From positions 1 to 14,942 of the forward strand of contig JABJOK010000104.1 in NCBI GenBank assembly GCA_018664365.1: a DNA stretch of 14,942 nt. The letters run 5' to 3'. Positions 7,439 to 13,688 of the stretch are shown here, in pieces. The first letter of the stretch is position 1, and every line of letters starts with the position of its first letter. A program made the translations under genes and the position numbers. The notes beneath the pieces are model-generated. The model was not told the DNA's origin, did not search any database, and worked only from the letters and a program-made list of their open reading frames with translations. Source of the stretch: Candidatus Peregrinibacteria bacterium. Lineage in GTDB: Bacteria > Patescibacteriota > Gracilibacteria > UBA1369 > LOWO2-01-FULL-3.

Positions 7439-7447
7439 ATTGTACCA
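7439..7447 (-). promoter_or_regulatory. Extended -10 promoter of the 144-aa gene
   Basis: On the minus strand TGG-TACAAT (one mismatch to TATAAT, with the TGn extension) lies between the DUF4395 stop and the start at 7407. The start site would be near 7432, giving a leader of about 24 nt. A TTGTTC lies 19 bp upstream, too far to be a convincing -35. Confidence 0.45.
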
Positions 7448-7450
7448 CGT

Positions 7451-7993
7451 TTATCTCTTAATCGAACAAACACCCCCTGGGCAGACAGGTCGGTGAGTGG
7501 GTTCTTTGAGGATTTTTTTATCCAAGAGAAATTTGTATATTTTGCAACCAACGCATACTCCTAATGCTGATTCCATCCATATAAGGAATAAACACGCTAG
7601 GCATATAGATAGGGGCATAAGACCTCTTATCTGAAATAGAACGGGGCCTAGTATCATGAATGTTGCAAGGCCTAGTCCCATTCCCCATGCGAATCTCTTT
7701 TGGACTGCTCCTACATACTCTGGTTTCTGCTTACGCACTAGAAAATCTCCAATAATGTTAAAGAAACTCCAGTGTGGCTGAAAAACTGTCTTCAAAAAGA
7801 AGTCTAACCAGAAGGTGATAACTACTATGTTAAGAAAGATGTATTCTCGTGTGAACATGACAGTAAAGAAGGTTGATATTCCGATGGCAAACATTATTCC
7901 GGCTGTTGCCCTAACTCCTCTCTCATTAACTACGGGATAAGGTGCAGGTTTTCCTTCTATTTCAAGGTTTCTAATAATTTTTCCGTAAGACAT
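7451..7993 (-). CDS. DUF4395 integral membrane protein
   Basis: A 180-aa membrane protein with four hydrophobic segments (about 29-48, 52-70, 103-121 and 125-143) and the family's cysteine motif CVGCKIY at 147-153. Further family-like stretches are ARG/VRA-type residues before the first helix, QKRFAWGMGLGLA (98-110) and a basic loop. DUF4395 has no established function; family members are often found near thioredoxin, rhodanese or other sulfur/redox genes, which fits the three thiol-redox genes nearby. The C-terminal tail has two more cysteines (CPGGVC, 171-176), which could bind metal or form a disulfide. It is transcribed alone from a promoter overlapping the end of the yggS-type gene. Confidence 0.8.
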   Translation of the reverse strand: MSYGKIIRNLEIEGKPAPYPVVNERGVRATAGIMFAIGISTFFTVMFTREYIFLNIVVITFWLDFFLKTVFQPHWSFFNIIGDFLVRKQKPEYVGAVQKRFAWGMGLGLATFMILGPVLFQIRGLMPLSICLACLFLIWMESALGVCVGCKIYKFLLDKKILKEPTHRPVCPGGVCSIKR

Positions 7994-8015
7994 ACTCTAA
8001 GATTAGATCGCGAAC

Positions 8016-8043
8016 ATTCTAGTGCGGGTATAGAAAATTTCAA
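8016..8043 (-). promoter_or_regulatory. Promoter of the DUF4395 gene, overlapping the yggS stop
   Basis: Minus-strand TTGAAA (8038-8043) and TAGAAT (8016-8021) are separated by 16 bp. The -35 shares bases with the TGA stop of the upstream gene. Initiation near 8009 leaves about 15 nt before the ATG at 7993, without a Shine-Dalgarno. Confidence 0.55.
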
Positions 8044-8651
8044 GAGAAGATTGTTTTTCCAATCCTGACCATAGTTGCTCCGCATCTTATAGCAATTTCG
8101 AAATCATCACTTGTGCCCATTGAAAGAACTTTCATCTTGATCCCCTCTGAGTTGAGCTGATCGAAAAGTTTTTTGAACTCAGTAAAATACTCTTCTTGAT
8201 TGTGCTGTTCTCCTATTGTCATCAATCCTATTAGTTCAATATTGGGAATATCTCTGGATTTCTCAATAATACTACGAAGGTCTTTAGGAAGTATTCCCTG
8301 CTTTGCTGGATCATTGGAAATATTAACTTGAAATGTATATTTGATTGTTTTTTGAGCTCTTTGACTTATCTTCTGCAATAACTCAAAGCTGTCTACAGAT
8401 TGAATAACATCAACAAGTGGCAAAATCTTATTTAGCTTATTGCTTTGAAGACGCCCAATGAAATGTTTCTCAAGGGGAAGTTTTTTAAATTTCTCTTCAC
8501 AGTCTGGCCATCTATTTTCCCCGATCATTGATATTTCAGGAATCTCAGCTAGCAGCTCTTGAACCTCTTTGAGAGTTCTCCCTTTGGTTACGACGCAAAC
8601 TTCCACGTGCTTAGGAATCTTGGCAAAAATTTCTTGGCGTTTTGATTTCAT
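8040..8651 (-). CDS. yggS: YggS/PLPBP-family pyridoxal-phosphate homeostasis protein
   Basis: A 203-aa cytoplasmic protein of the YggS / PROSC (PLPBP) family, which binds pyridoxal 5'-phosphate, has no known enzymatic activity and buffers PLP in the cell. The PLP lysine is Lys23 in VVTK. Other family stretches are GENRW (44-48), HFIGRLQSNK (63-72), SVDS (85-88), GLMTIG (142-147), LSMGTSDDFEIAIRCGAT (176-193) and VRIG (195-198). It is about 20-30 residues shorter than usual because the N-terminal helix carrying the GR motif is trimmed and the tail ends at TIFS. It ends in TGA; reading through would add only seven residues before TAG. No Shine-Dalgarno is present. Confidence 0.92.
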   Translation of the reverse strand: MKSKRQEIFAKIPKHVEVCVVTKGRTLKEVQELLAEIPEISMIGENRWPDCEEKFKKLPLEKHFIGRLQSNKLNKILPLVDVIQSVDSFELLQKISQRAQKTIKYTFQVNISNDPAKQGILPKDLRSIIEKSRDIPNIELIGLMTIGEQHNQEEYFTEFKKLFDQLNSEGIKMKVLSMGTSDDFEIAIRCGATMVRIGKTIFS

Positions 8652-8674
8652 AGTGTGAATATTGTTTAGTATTT

Positions 8675-8680
8675 TCTATA
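8675..8680 (-). promoter_or_regulatory. Possible -10 box of the yggS-type gene
   Basis: Minus-strand TATAGA lies 23 bp before the ATG at 8651, the spacing seen at other promoters in this window. There is no good -35 (a T-rich TTTTTA at best). Confidence 0.3.
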
Positions 8681-8711
8681 AATTCGCAAGTTGGCCTAAA
8701 AAATAGTGGGC

Positions 8712-8740
8712 TTGAAAAATTATTTTAAACAAGTTCTAAT
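8712..8740 (+). promoter_or_regulatory. Promoter giving an apparently leaderless mRNA
   Basis: TTGAAA (8712-8717) and TCTAAT (8735-8740) are separated by an optimal 17 bp. Only 6 bp lie between the -10 box and the ATG at 8747, so transcription should start at or within a base or two of the A of ATG. Confidence 0.55.
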
Positions 8741-8746
8741 GAAGGC

Positions 8747-9250
8747 ATGAAAAAGCTTTTTATTCTTTTAGTTGGACTGATTTCTTTGGGGTTTTGCTCT
8801 TTCGGAGTTGCAAATGCTCAGGCAAATCAGGTTGATCTAGTCCTCTTCTATGGAGAGGGATGCACATATTGTTCTAAGGCTCAGGTTTATTTAGATGATC
8901 TTCAAAAGGAGTACCCTTCCTTAAATGTTATTGAATATGAAGTATATAATGATCAGGAAAATTACGATCTTTTAGACGAGACTGCTTTTGCGTATGGCGT
9001 AGAGGTAAAGGGGGTTCCTACTATTTTTATAAACAATGATGCTCTTTCTGGCTTTAATGATAGTACTGTTAGTAAAATCAAAGGAAATGTAGAGTACTGC
9101 ATAGAGAATGAGTGTACTTCACCGCTGAATCAATCCTTGGTGGGTGATGGAAATGATTCATTGAAGAATTTTATTGCACCTGTTGTTTTTGTATTAATCA
9201 CTTTGATTATTGTTTTTTTCTTTAAAAAGCATACAGGGAAAAAAAGATAG
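8747..9250 (+). CDS. Secreted thioredoxin-like protein with CTYC site and C-terminal membrane anchor
   Basis: A 167-aa protein with a signal peptide (MKK, hydrophobic core, cleavage near ANA at residue 24), a thioredoxin/glutaredoxin-like domain with active site CTYC (39-42) and cis-proline motif GVPTIF (89-94), a short polar spacer, a transmembrane helix (about 143-159) and a basic tail KKHTGKKR. An extra cysteine pair (Cys118, Cys123) just after the redox domain could form a disulfide or take part in electron transfer. The domain is expected outside the membrane, tethered by the C-terminal helix. A role in exporting or accepting electrons for envelope disulfides is inference. The order of parts matches the protein at 2851-3390, although the sequences differ substantially. 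It appears to be translated from a leaderless mRNA. Confidence 0.85.
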   Translation: MKKLFILLVGLISLGFCSFGVANAQANQVDLVLFYGEGCTYCSKAQVYLDDLQKEYPSLNVIEYEVYNDQENYDLLDETAFAYGVEVKGVPTIFINNDALSGFNDSTVSKIKGNVEYCIENECTSPLNQSLVGDGNDSLKNFIAPVVFVLITLIIVFFFKKHTGKKR

Positions 9251-9331
9251 CTTAGTGTTTCAGCGCATTCTTCCTTGTTTTTAAGTAAAAATAAGGATAG
9301 TGTTCGTGTCTTAATTTACAACAAAACTAAT

Positions 9332-10030
9332 ATGGGAATTTTTAATAAGAGAGGCGCGCCAAGGGGGCGAGATAATAGGAAAGAAGATCGACAGATGCAT
9401 AGGGCTACTTGTTCAGATTGTGGAAAGAATTGCGAAGTCCCTTTTAGACCAACTGGAGATAAGCCTATTTATTGTAGCAACTGTTTTCAAAGAGAGGAAA
9501 GTCCTAGAGGAAGAGATGATAGACCAAGAAGAAGAAATGACAGATCTGGAGGTAGAGACGACAGAGGTGATAGACAAATGCATAGAGCACACTGCGCAGA
9601 CTGTGGGAAAAATTGTGAAGTTCCTTTTAAACCGACTGGTAATAAGCCTGTTTACTGTAGTAATTGTTTTGAAAGAGAAAGTGGGGGGAGCTCAAGACCT
9701 GCTGCAAAAAATTCAGCGCGTCCTGACAAGAAATATGATGAAATGAACGAAAAGTTGAATAAAATCCTATTTCTACTTCAAAAAATGAGTCCTCAAGAGG
9801 AAGATCCATCTCCAAAGCCTAAGAAAAAGAAGGTAGTAGAAGAAGCTCCTATTAAGGAGGAGACTGCTGCCAAAAAGGCCGTAAAGAAGATTGCTAAAAA
9901 ATCACCTGCCAAGAAGACCGTCAAAAAAGCTGCCAAGAAAGCGCCTGCTAAGAAGACCGTCAAGAAAGTTGCTAAGAAAGCACCTGCAAAAAAGACTGTG
10001 AAAAAGGCTGCTGCTAAAAAGGTGAAGTAA
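9332..10030 (+). CDS. Double CxxC-x17-CxxC zinc-ribbon protein with histone-H1-like lysine tail
   Basis: A 232-aa protein starting at ATG 9332 (MGIFNKRG). A TTG at 9275 in frame would add 19 residues without domain character and is less likely. Two nearly identical zinc ribbons, CxxC-x17-CxxC with the core C-EVPF(R/K)PTG(D/N)KP(I/V)YC, occupy about 22-53 and 83-114, each preceded by DRQMHRA. Both have a fifth cysteine in GKNCEV. They are joined by an Arg/Gly/Asp-rich linker (54-82) and followed by a short helix (about 133-152). Residues 160-232 form a Lys/Ala/Pro tail like histone H1 or bacterial Hc1/AlgP tails. The ribbon type (TIGR04272-like, from memory) is common in CPR bacteria and archaea and has no established role. 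DNA or RNA binding and compaction is the natural inference. Confidence 0.8.
   Translation: MGIFNKRGAPRGRDNRKEDRQMHRATCSDCGKNCEVPFRPTGDKPIYCSNCFQREESPRGRDDRPRRRNDRSGGRDDRGDRQMHRAHCADCGKNCEVPFKPTGNKPVYCSNCFERESGGSSRPAAKNSARPDKKYDEMNEKLNKILFLLQKMSPQEEDPSPKPKKKKVVEEAPIKEETAAKKAVKKIAKKSPAKKTVKKAAKKAPAKKTVKKVAKKAPAKKTVKKAAAKKVK
9893..10009 (+). repeat. Three tandem 39-bp coding repeats in the lysine tail
   Basis: Three consecutive 13-codon units encode AKKxPAKKTVKKx (residues 188-226 of the zinc-ribbon protein). The protein repeats are almost perfect while the DNA units differ at several third positions (GCT/GCC/GCA, AAG/AAA), so the protein pattern is under selection and the repeat is not a recent DNA duplication. 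Such tracts vary in copy number among strains. Confidence 0.8.
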
Positions 10031-10071
10031 GGAGAAATTACGAAGCGCTGTGAGTTGTCTTTGCTAACGCT

Positions 10072-10827
10072 TTATGAACAGCTATCAAGTAAAGCTTTTA
10101 CTCTACTTTGAACGTCTGTGGCTACTCTCTGCAAAGGGAATGAAAGCCCCTCAGCTTCTTGTTGCTGCAGTAATCTCAATAATTCTATATTCCTTTCAGC
10201 TAAGCGCCCACCTTTTTCTAGCAGATGTTTGTGGCTTTCAGAGACTCTTCTTCCGTATAAATCACATTCTGCGAATTTCAGCAGTATTCTTCCTCGCTTG
10301 GTATCACCCTTTAATGCTAAAAGTTTATGCAATTTATTAATCCTATGAGAGGTGTGCTTACTATCAAGCAGATTCTCATGTTTGTTTATCATTTCAATAA
10401 CGGTTTCTAGATCGTCTTCAGACAAATAGCTAGCAAGATCTGCTCTAGCATGTTTTACAGATTCGTTGACGTGAAACACCCTGTGATCAGGCGTATCATG
10501 TAGATTCCTTTCCTTCTTACCGGTATCGTGGTAGATGAGAGCTAAGGTAATTAAAAGTAAATCATGTTCATCCTCGATTGATCCAAATGCCCTGTCAGAA
10601 GGGCTTTCTTTTTTTATTTGATCCAAGGTAAGTAGAGTGTGAATAAAAACATCTCCCTCTGCGTGCCTGTCAGGTGATTGAGTCACCCCTTTTGTCTCTG
10701 CAAATGCAGGAAAATATTGAGCAAGTTTTCCTGATCTATCAAGTTCCTCAAGGTAGCCTCTTGGGTTTTCAACAAGTTTGTGTAGATTTAATTCTTCTGG
10801 TGAGCTATCACCTCCATTTGTAGCCAT
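10072..10827 (-). CDS. Standalone HD-domain protein resembling the HD part of CCA-adding enzymes
   Basis: A 251-aa predicted phosphohydrolase. The metal-binding HD pattern is present: His63 (VFIHTL), His100-Asp101 (IYHDTGK), His150 (NKHEN) and Asp189 (ECDL). The stretch from YFPAFAETKGVTQSP (38-52) to GDVFIHTLLTLD (58-69) resembles the HD domain of bacterial tRNA nucleotidyltransferases, but the nucleotidyltransferase core is absent, so this is a free HD protein. HD enzymes hydrolyse phosphomonoesters, 2',3'-cyclic phosphates or nucleotides; the substrate here is unknown. It is the last gene of a four-gene operon, starting 12 bp after the 881-aa gene, without a Shine-Dalgarno. It converges on the zinc-ribbon gene with a 41-bp gap. 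The Ser/Gly-rich start and Gln-rich helical end look specific to this lineage. Confidence 0.8.
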   Translation of the reverse strand: MATNGGDSSPEELNLHKLVENPRGYLEELDRSGKLAQYFPAFAETKGVTQSPDRHAEGDVFIHTLLTLDQIKKESPSDRAFGSIEDEHDLLLITLALIYHDTGKKERNLHDTPDHRVFHVNESVKHARADLASYLSEDDLETVIEMINKHENLLDSKHTSHRINKLHKLLALKGDTKRGRILLKFAECDLYGRRVSESHKHLLEKGGRLAERNIELLRLLQQQEAEGLSFPLQRVATDVQSRVKALLDSCS

Positions 10828-10839
10828 AATTCTGTTTTT

Positions 10840-13485
10840 TTACCTGTAATCAAGTGGCAATCCATCTATATCAATCCCTCTAAATATGCAATTTCTTACA
10901 TTGAGCCTAGCATCTTTAGGATCTACTCCCAGTTGCTCACAAATCACAGCCTTACCGTACTCTAGAGTATCTTGTGATGGTCTGTAGTGCCCTGATCCAC
11001 TGTTTATTTCTGTCAGAACCCATTCCCCGTCAATTTTTTCGAATGCAAGCTCTCCCGCGGCGTATATATTTCTTCCTTGTGCCAACTCTGAATGTGCTGC
11101 CCTGCTGTTATCAGTTGCCCCTCTTATACCTTCTTCTTCAACAATCACCTCACCTTCAGGAGTTACTACGTAAATCATTTTCATGAGATTAGCCTCTTCG
11201 CGAGCAATCTCTCTTATTGCAAAACTCTCCCAGTCTCTTGCAAATATTTCTCTATAAGTTTGCAATATTTCTTGTTTAATAGGACGTGCGGCTGCTCTGT
11301 ATTTAGCAGAAGTATCCCTTAATTTCTCTATTACCTGCTCTCTTGCTGCTCTGGAATCCAACCCTATTCCTGTGCTTTCAATATAGCCTCTAACATCTTT
11401 CATTGCGTTCTGTAGAGGTCTAAGCTCTTCCTCTTTTGCCTCTAGCAAAGCATTCAACCTGCTTTTTTGATGATTTAATCTATTGTTTAACCCTGAATTG
11501 TATCCGCTTAATTGCTTCTGAAGATCCCTATATTCAGAGTCCTGTTCTTCATCCCTGTTTTCTTTTCCTACTTTGTGAAGCTGCTGATACTTTTTTAAAA
11601 GCTTTTGTAGCCGAGCTTCTGCTCTCTTTAAGTTTTCGATTTCTATGGTTCTTTCGTATTCCCCAATTAATCGTGCCTGCTCTTCTCTATCCTCTATCCC
11701 AGATATAACTTTTGAATCATGGCTATCTCGTGTGGGATCATAAGTTGTTATCTCTAAATACGATCTATCCTCATCTGCTAGGCGCCCTTTTAATTCTCTT
11801 AAATTCATGAATCGACTTATATCACTGTAGGATCTTGGTTTTTGATCTTCTCCTGTTTTTGTCACATTCTGAAGTGCGTCCATTAAAATATGTTCGACAT
11901 CAAGAACGTAACCTTCTGCTGGTCCTTTGTATCCTTGGATATCTCTGACAACTTTATTTCGTCTCTCTTTTTTTGAAGATTTACGCGCTAACTCGTATTC
12001 CTTAATTCTCTCCACGTCTTCCATCACCCTGTCAACAACTTCATCATACTGTGACTCTTCGACTACATACGCCCATTTTAGTGCTTTTAACTCTGGATTT
12101 TCATTCAACATAATCTCAAAATCTGTAAGCATCTGCATAACATAATCTCTAGTGACTCTCTCATCATAGGCAGCAACCTTATCGTGTACAGAAGGATCTA
12201 TTGCCTTATCTTCTAGTCTTTCCCAAATGCTCTCAAGCCTTAACTGATTGTAAGCCTCAAAAATCTCAGGATCAGTAATCTGGTCAGGATGGGCTATATG
12301 TTCTGCTGTTACTAATGGGGAATCTTCATCTATTTCAATATTCACATCCGTCATCACTCCAATAACTGACTTGTCTCTAACTGATTGAGCGAGCCCTCTT
12401 ATCACAATCTTGTCGTCAATAGTGTAGTCACTTCTTTCATTTTCAAACCTAAGACCCTTTCCTCGTCCTCGCTTAAGAACGAATCTATATTCGCGTCCAC
12501 TTGGAAGTGGCATGGAATAGATTATTTCAACATCTGGAATTGCTCCTTCATGCGTTAAACCTGTTCCTATTGCCCAATTTAGAAACTCTGTATCTATTCT
12601 TCCTTGAATTTCAACAGATGCTCCAGCAATACTACCATCATTGATAGCCTGCTGATATTTTAATAATTGGTTTCTATTTGCGGCTGATTCACCAGCTCCA
12701 TATTCGGCTCCGAATCTTCTTCGAGGATATGCCTTAGTCTCGTATACATACGGCTTTCCATCTCTCAAAACTCCAGTCACATCATTCTGAATATCTCCCT
12801 CTTTATTTTTCCGATTTGGCTTAAATAGCTTTACAGGAGGTTTATTAACTTGAGGATTTTTCTTGTCATATCCAATATATTCTACATAAATAGGTTCTGG
12901 ATAGCCCCCTACTTCTTCCAGCTGTTGTCTGGTTAGAATTACTCTTCTTGAAAGCTCAAATAACATCCCCCTAAAACCTGTGATTACTCCAGCTTGGTCT
13001 TTATTTTTAAGTGCTCCTTTAAGGTGATTAATATATCTTTCTTGTTGATCAGGCGGTAATTCCTTCCAATATCTTAGAAATAATTTATTTTCTTCGTCTG
13101 AGATCAAAGTGCTTTCCTCAAGGCTCTTCAAAATTGGAGCTGATTTGGCCTTGAGCCTTTCCTGGGCTTTTCTTGATTCTTCTTCAGCCACAAATTCTGG
13201 AAATCTTTCTCTAAATGCTTGTCTTCTTTCGTCTAGAGCTCTTCTCATTTGAACATATTTTCCCTTGAGTGGTCCTGGAGTCTCTTTATCTCTTAATTTT
13301 GCCACAATGGCTTCCATGAGACTGTCATATGTCGCAAGGGTTGACTCGTATAGATCGCGATTCTGAGCATCAATTTCATCGAGCTGACCGTGTAATTCTA
13401 AAAGAGATCCCATTTTTTCATGAGACTCTGCTCCTAAAAGTTCCTCTATATTATCTAACGGATCTTGTTGGTCTGCCTTTCCCAT
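10840..13485 (-). CDS. Large 881-aa protein: PD-(D/E)XK-like centre, coiled coils, SGHYRPS C-terminal domain
   Basis: No full-length family is recognised. Residues 1-165 are charged and helical. Residues 166-330 resemble a PD-(D/E)XK nuclease: Glu177 in GFRGMLFELSRR, Asp235 in NDVTGVL, ExK at Glu249-Lys251 in YVYETKAY, and the helix NRNQLLKYQQAI (270-281), like the RecB-type QxxxY motif. This order suits a metal-dependent DNase or RNase core, but it is motif reading only. Residues 440-760 are mostly long charged helices, probably coiled coil (strongest about 600-700). The last ~115 residues form another domain: HSELAQG (798-804), AAGEL (809-813), SGSGHYRPS (829-837) and a C-terminal helix. 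No signal peptide or membrane helix is present. The start overlaps the stop of the 55-aa gene (TAATG). A processing enzyme, defence effector or intracellular toxin are all possible. Confidence 0.75.
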   Translation of the reverse strand: MGKADQQDPLDNIEELLGAESHEKMGSLLELHGQLDEIDAQNRDLYESTLATYDSLMEAIVAKLRDKETPGPLKGKYVQMRRALDERRQAFRERFPEFVAEEESRKAQERLKAKSAPILKSLEESTLISDEENKLFLRYWKELPPDQQERYINHLKGALKNKDQAGVITGFRGMLFELSRRVILTRQQLEEVGGYPEPIYVEYIGYDKKNPQVNKPPVKLFKPNRKNKEGDIQNDVTGVLRDGKPYVYETKAYPRRRFGAEYGAGESAANRNQLLKYQQAINDGSIAGASVEIQGRIDTEFLNWAIGTGLTHEGAIPDVEIIYSMPLPSGREYRFVLKRGRGKGLRFENERSDYTIDDKIVIRGLAQSVRDKSVIGVMTDVNIEIDEDSPLVTAEHIAHPDQITDPEIFEAYNQLRLESIWERLEDKAIDPSVHDKVAAYDERVTRDYVMQMLTDFEIMLNENPELKALKWAYVVEESQYDEVVDRVMEDVERIKEYELARKSSKKERRNKVVRDIQGYKGPAEGYVLDVEHILMDALQNVTKTGEDQKPRSYSDISRFMNLRELKGRLADEDRSYLEITTYDPTRDSHDSKVISGIEDREEQARLIGEYERTIEIENLKRAEARLQKLLKKYQQLHKVGKENRDEEQDSEYRDLQKQLSGYNSGLNNRLNHQKSRLNALLEAKEEELRPLQNAMKDVRGYIESTGIGLDSRAAREQVIEKLRDTSAKYRAAARPIKQEILQTYREIFARDWESFAIREIAREEANLMKMIYVVTPEGEVIVEEEGIRGATDNSRAAHSELAQGRNIYAAGELAFEKIDGEWVLTEINSGSGHYRPSQDTLEYGKAVICEQLGVDPKDARLNVRNCIFRGIDIDGLPLDYR

Positions 13486-13652
13486 TAGTTTAAGTTATTG
13501 CGAATATTTTTAATTTCATCTTTATCAGCATCTTCCTTTATGTTTTCTTCAATATCTTCCAAAAAATGCTTCTCTTTCTTAAGAGCTTTGTTTATTTCTT
13601 CTGCCTTCTTTTTCTCTTCATCAATTTCTGTAAAAATGTTATCTGACTTCAT
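13485..13652 (-). CDS. Small acidic helical protein, 55 aa, coupled to the 881-aa gene
   Basis: An ATG at 13650-13652 opens a 55-aa frame ending in TAA at 13485-13487. It starts MKSDNIFTEI and ends IRNNLN; about 17 residues are Asp or Glu and 12 Lys or Arg, with heptad-like Ile/Leu/Ala spacing from residue 6 to 50, so a single acidic amphipathic helix or small coiled coil is expected. It has no cysteine and no membrane segment. Its stop shares one base with the start of the 881-aa gene (TAATG), a strong sign of translational coupling, and it lies 36 bp after the 178-aa gene. It could be a partner or inhibitor subunit for the large protein, in the manner of small antitoxin or immunity genes, but this is inference. 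Alternatively it is only a translated leader. Confidence 0.65.
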   Translation of the reverse strand: MKSDNIFTEIDEEKKKAEEINKALKKEKHFLEDIEENIKEDADKDEIKNIRNNLN

Positions 13653-13688
13653 AATTTGTTTGTTGTAATTGCTTTATATCAATATTTC

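Noticed and set aside
3387..8042. UGA-as-glycine genetic code (code 25)
   Set aside because: All genes are full length without internal TGA; the antiporter stop TGA overlaps the next ATG in a classic ATGA junction.
9275..9331. Upstream TTG start extending the zinc-ribbon protein by 19 residues
   Set aside because: The extension has no domain character, and the ATG at 9332 gives a natural start (MGIFNKRG). The stretch 9251-9331 is better read as an 81-bp intergenic region.
10043..10072. AAGCG ... CGCTT inverted arms between the convergent zinc-ribbon and HD genes as a bidirectional terminator
   Set aside because: The stem is only 5 bp with a loop of about 20 nt and there is no T-tract on either strand.
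10072..10827. HD gene as a broken tRNA nucleotidyltransferase pseudogene
   Set aside because: The frame is intact with its own start and an operon position, and the upstream DNA is the 3' end of the 881-aa gene rather than a decayed nucleotidyltransferase domain.
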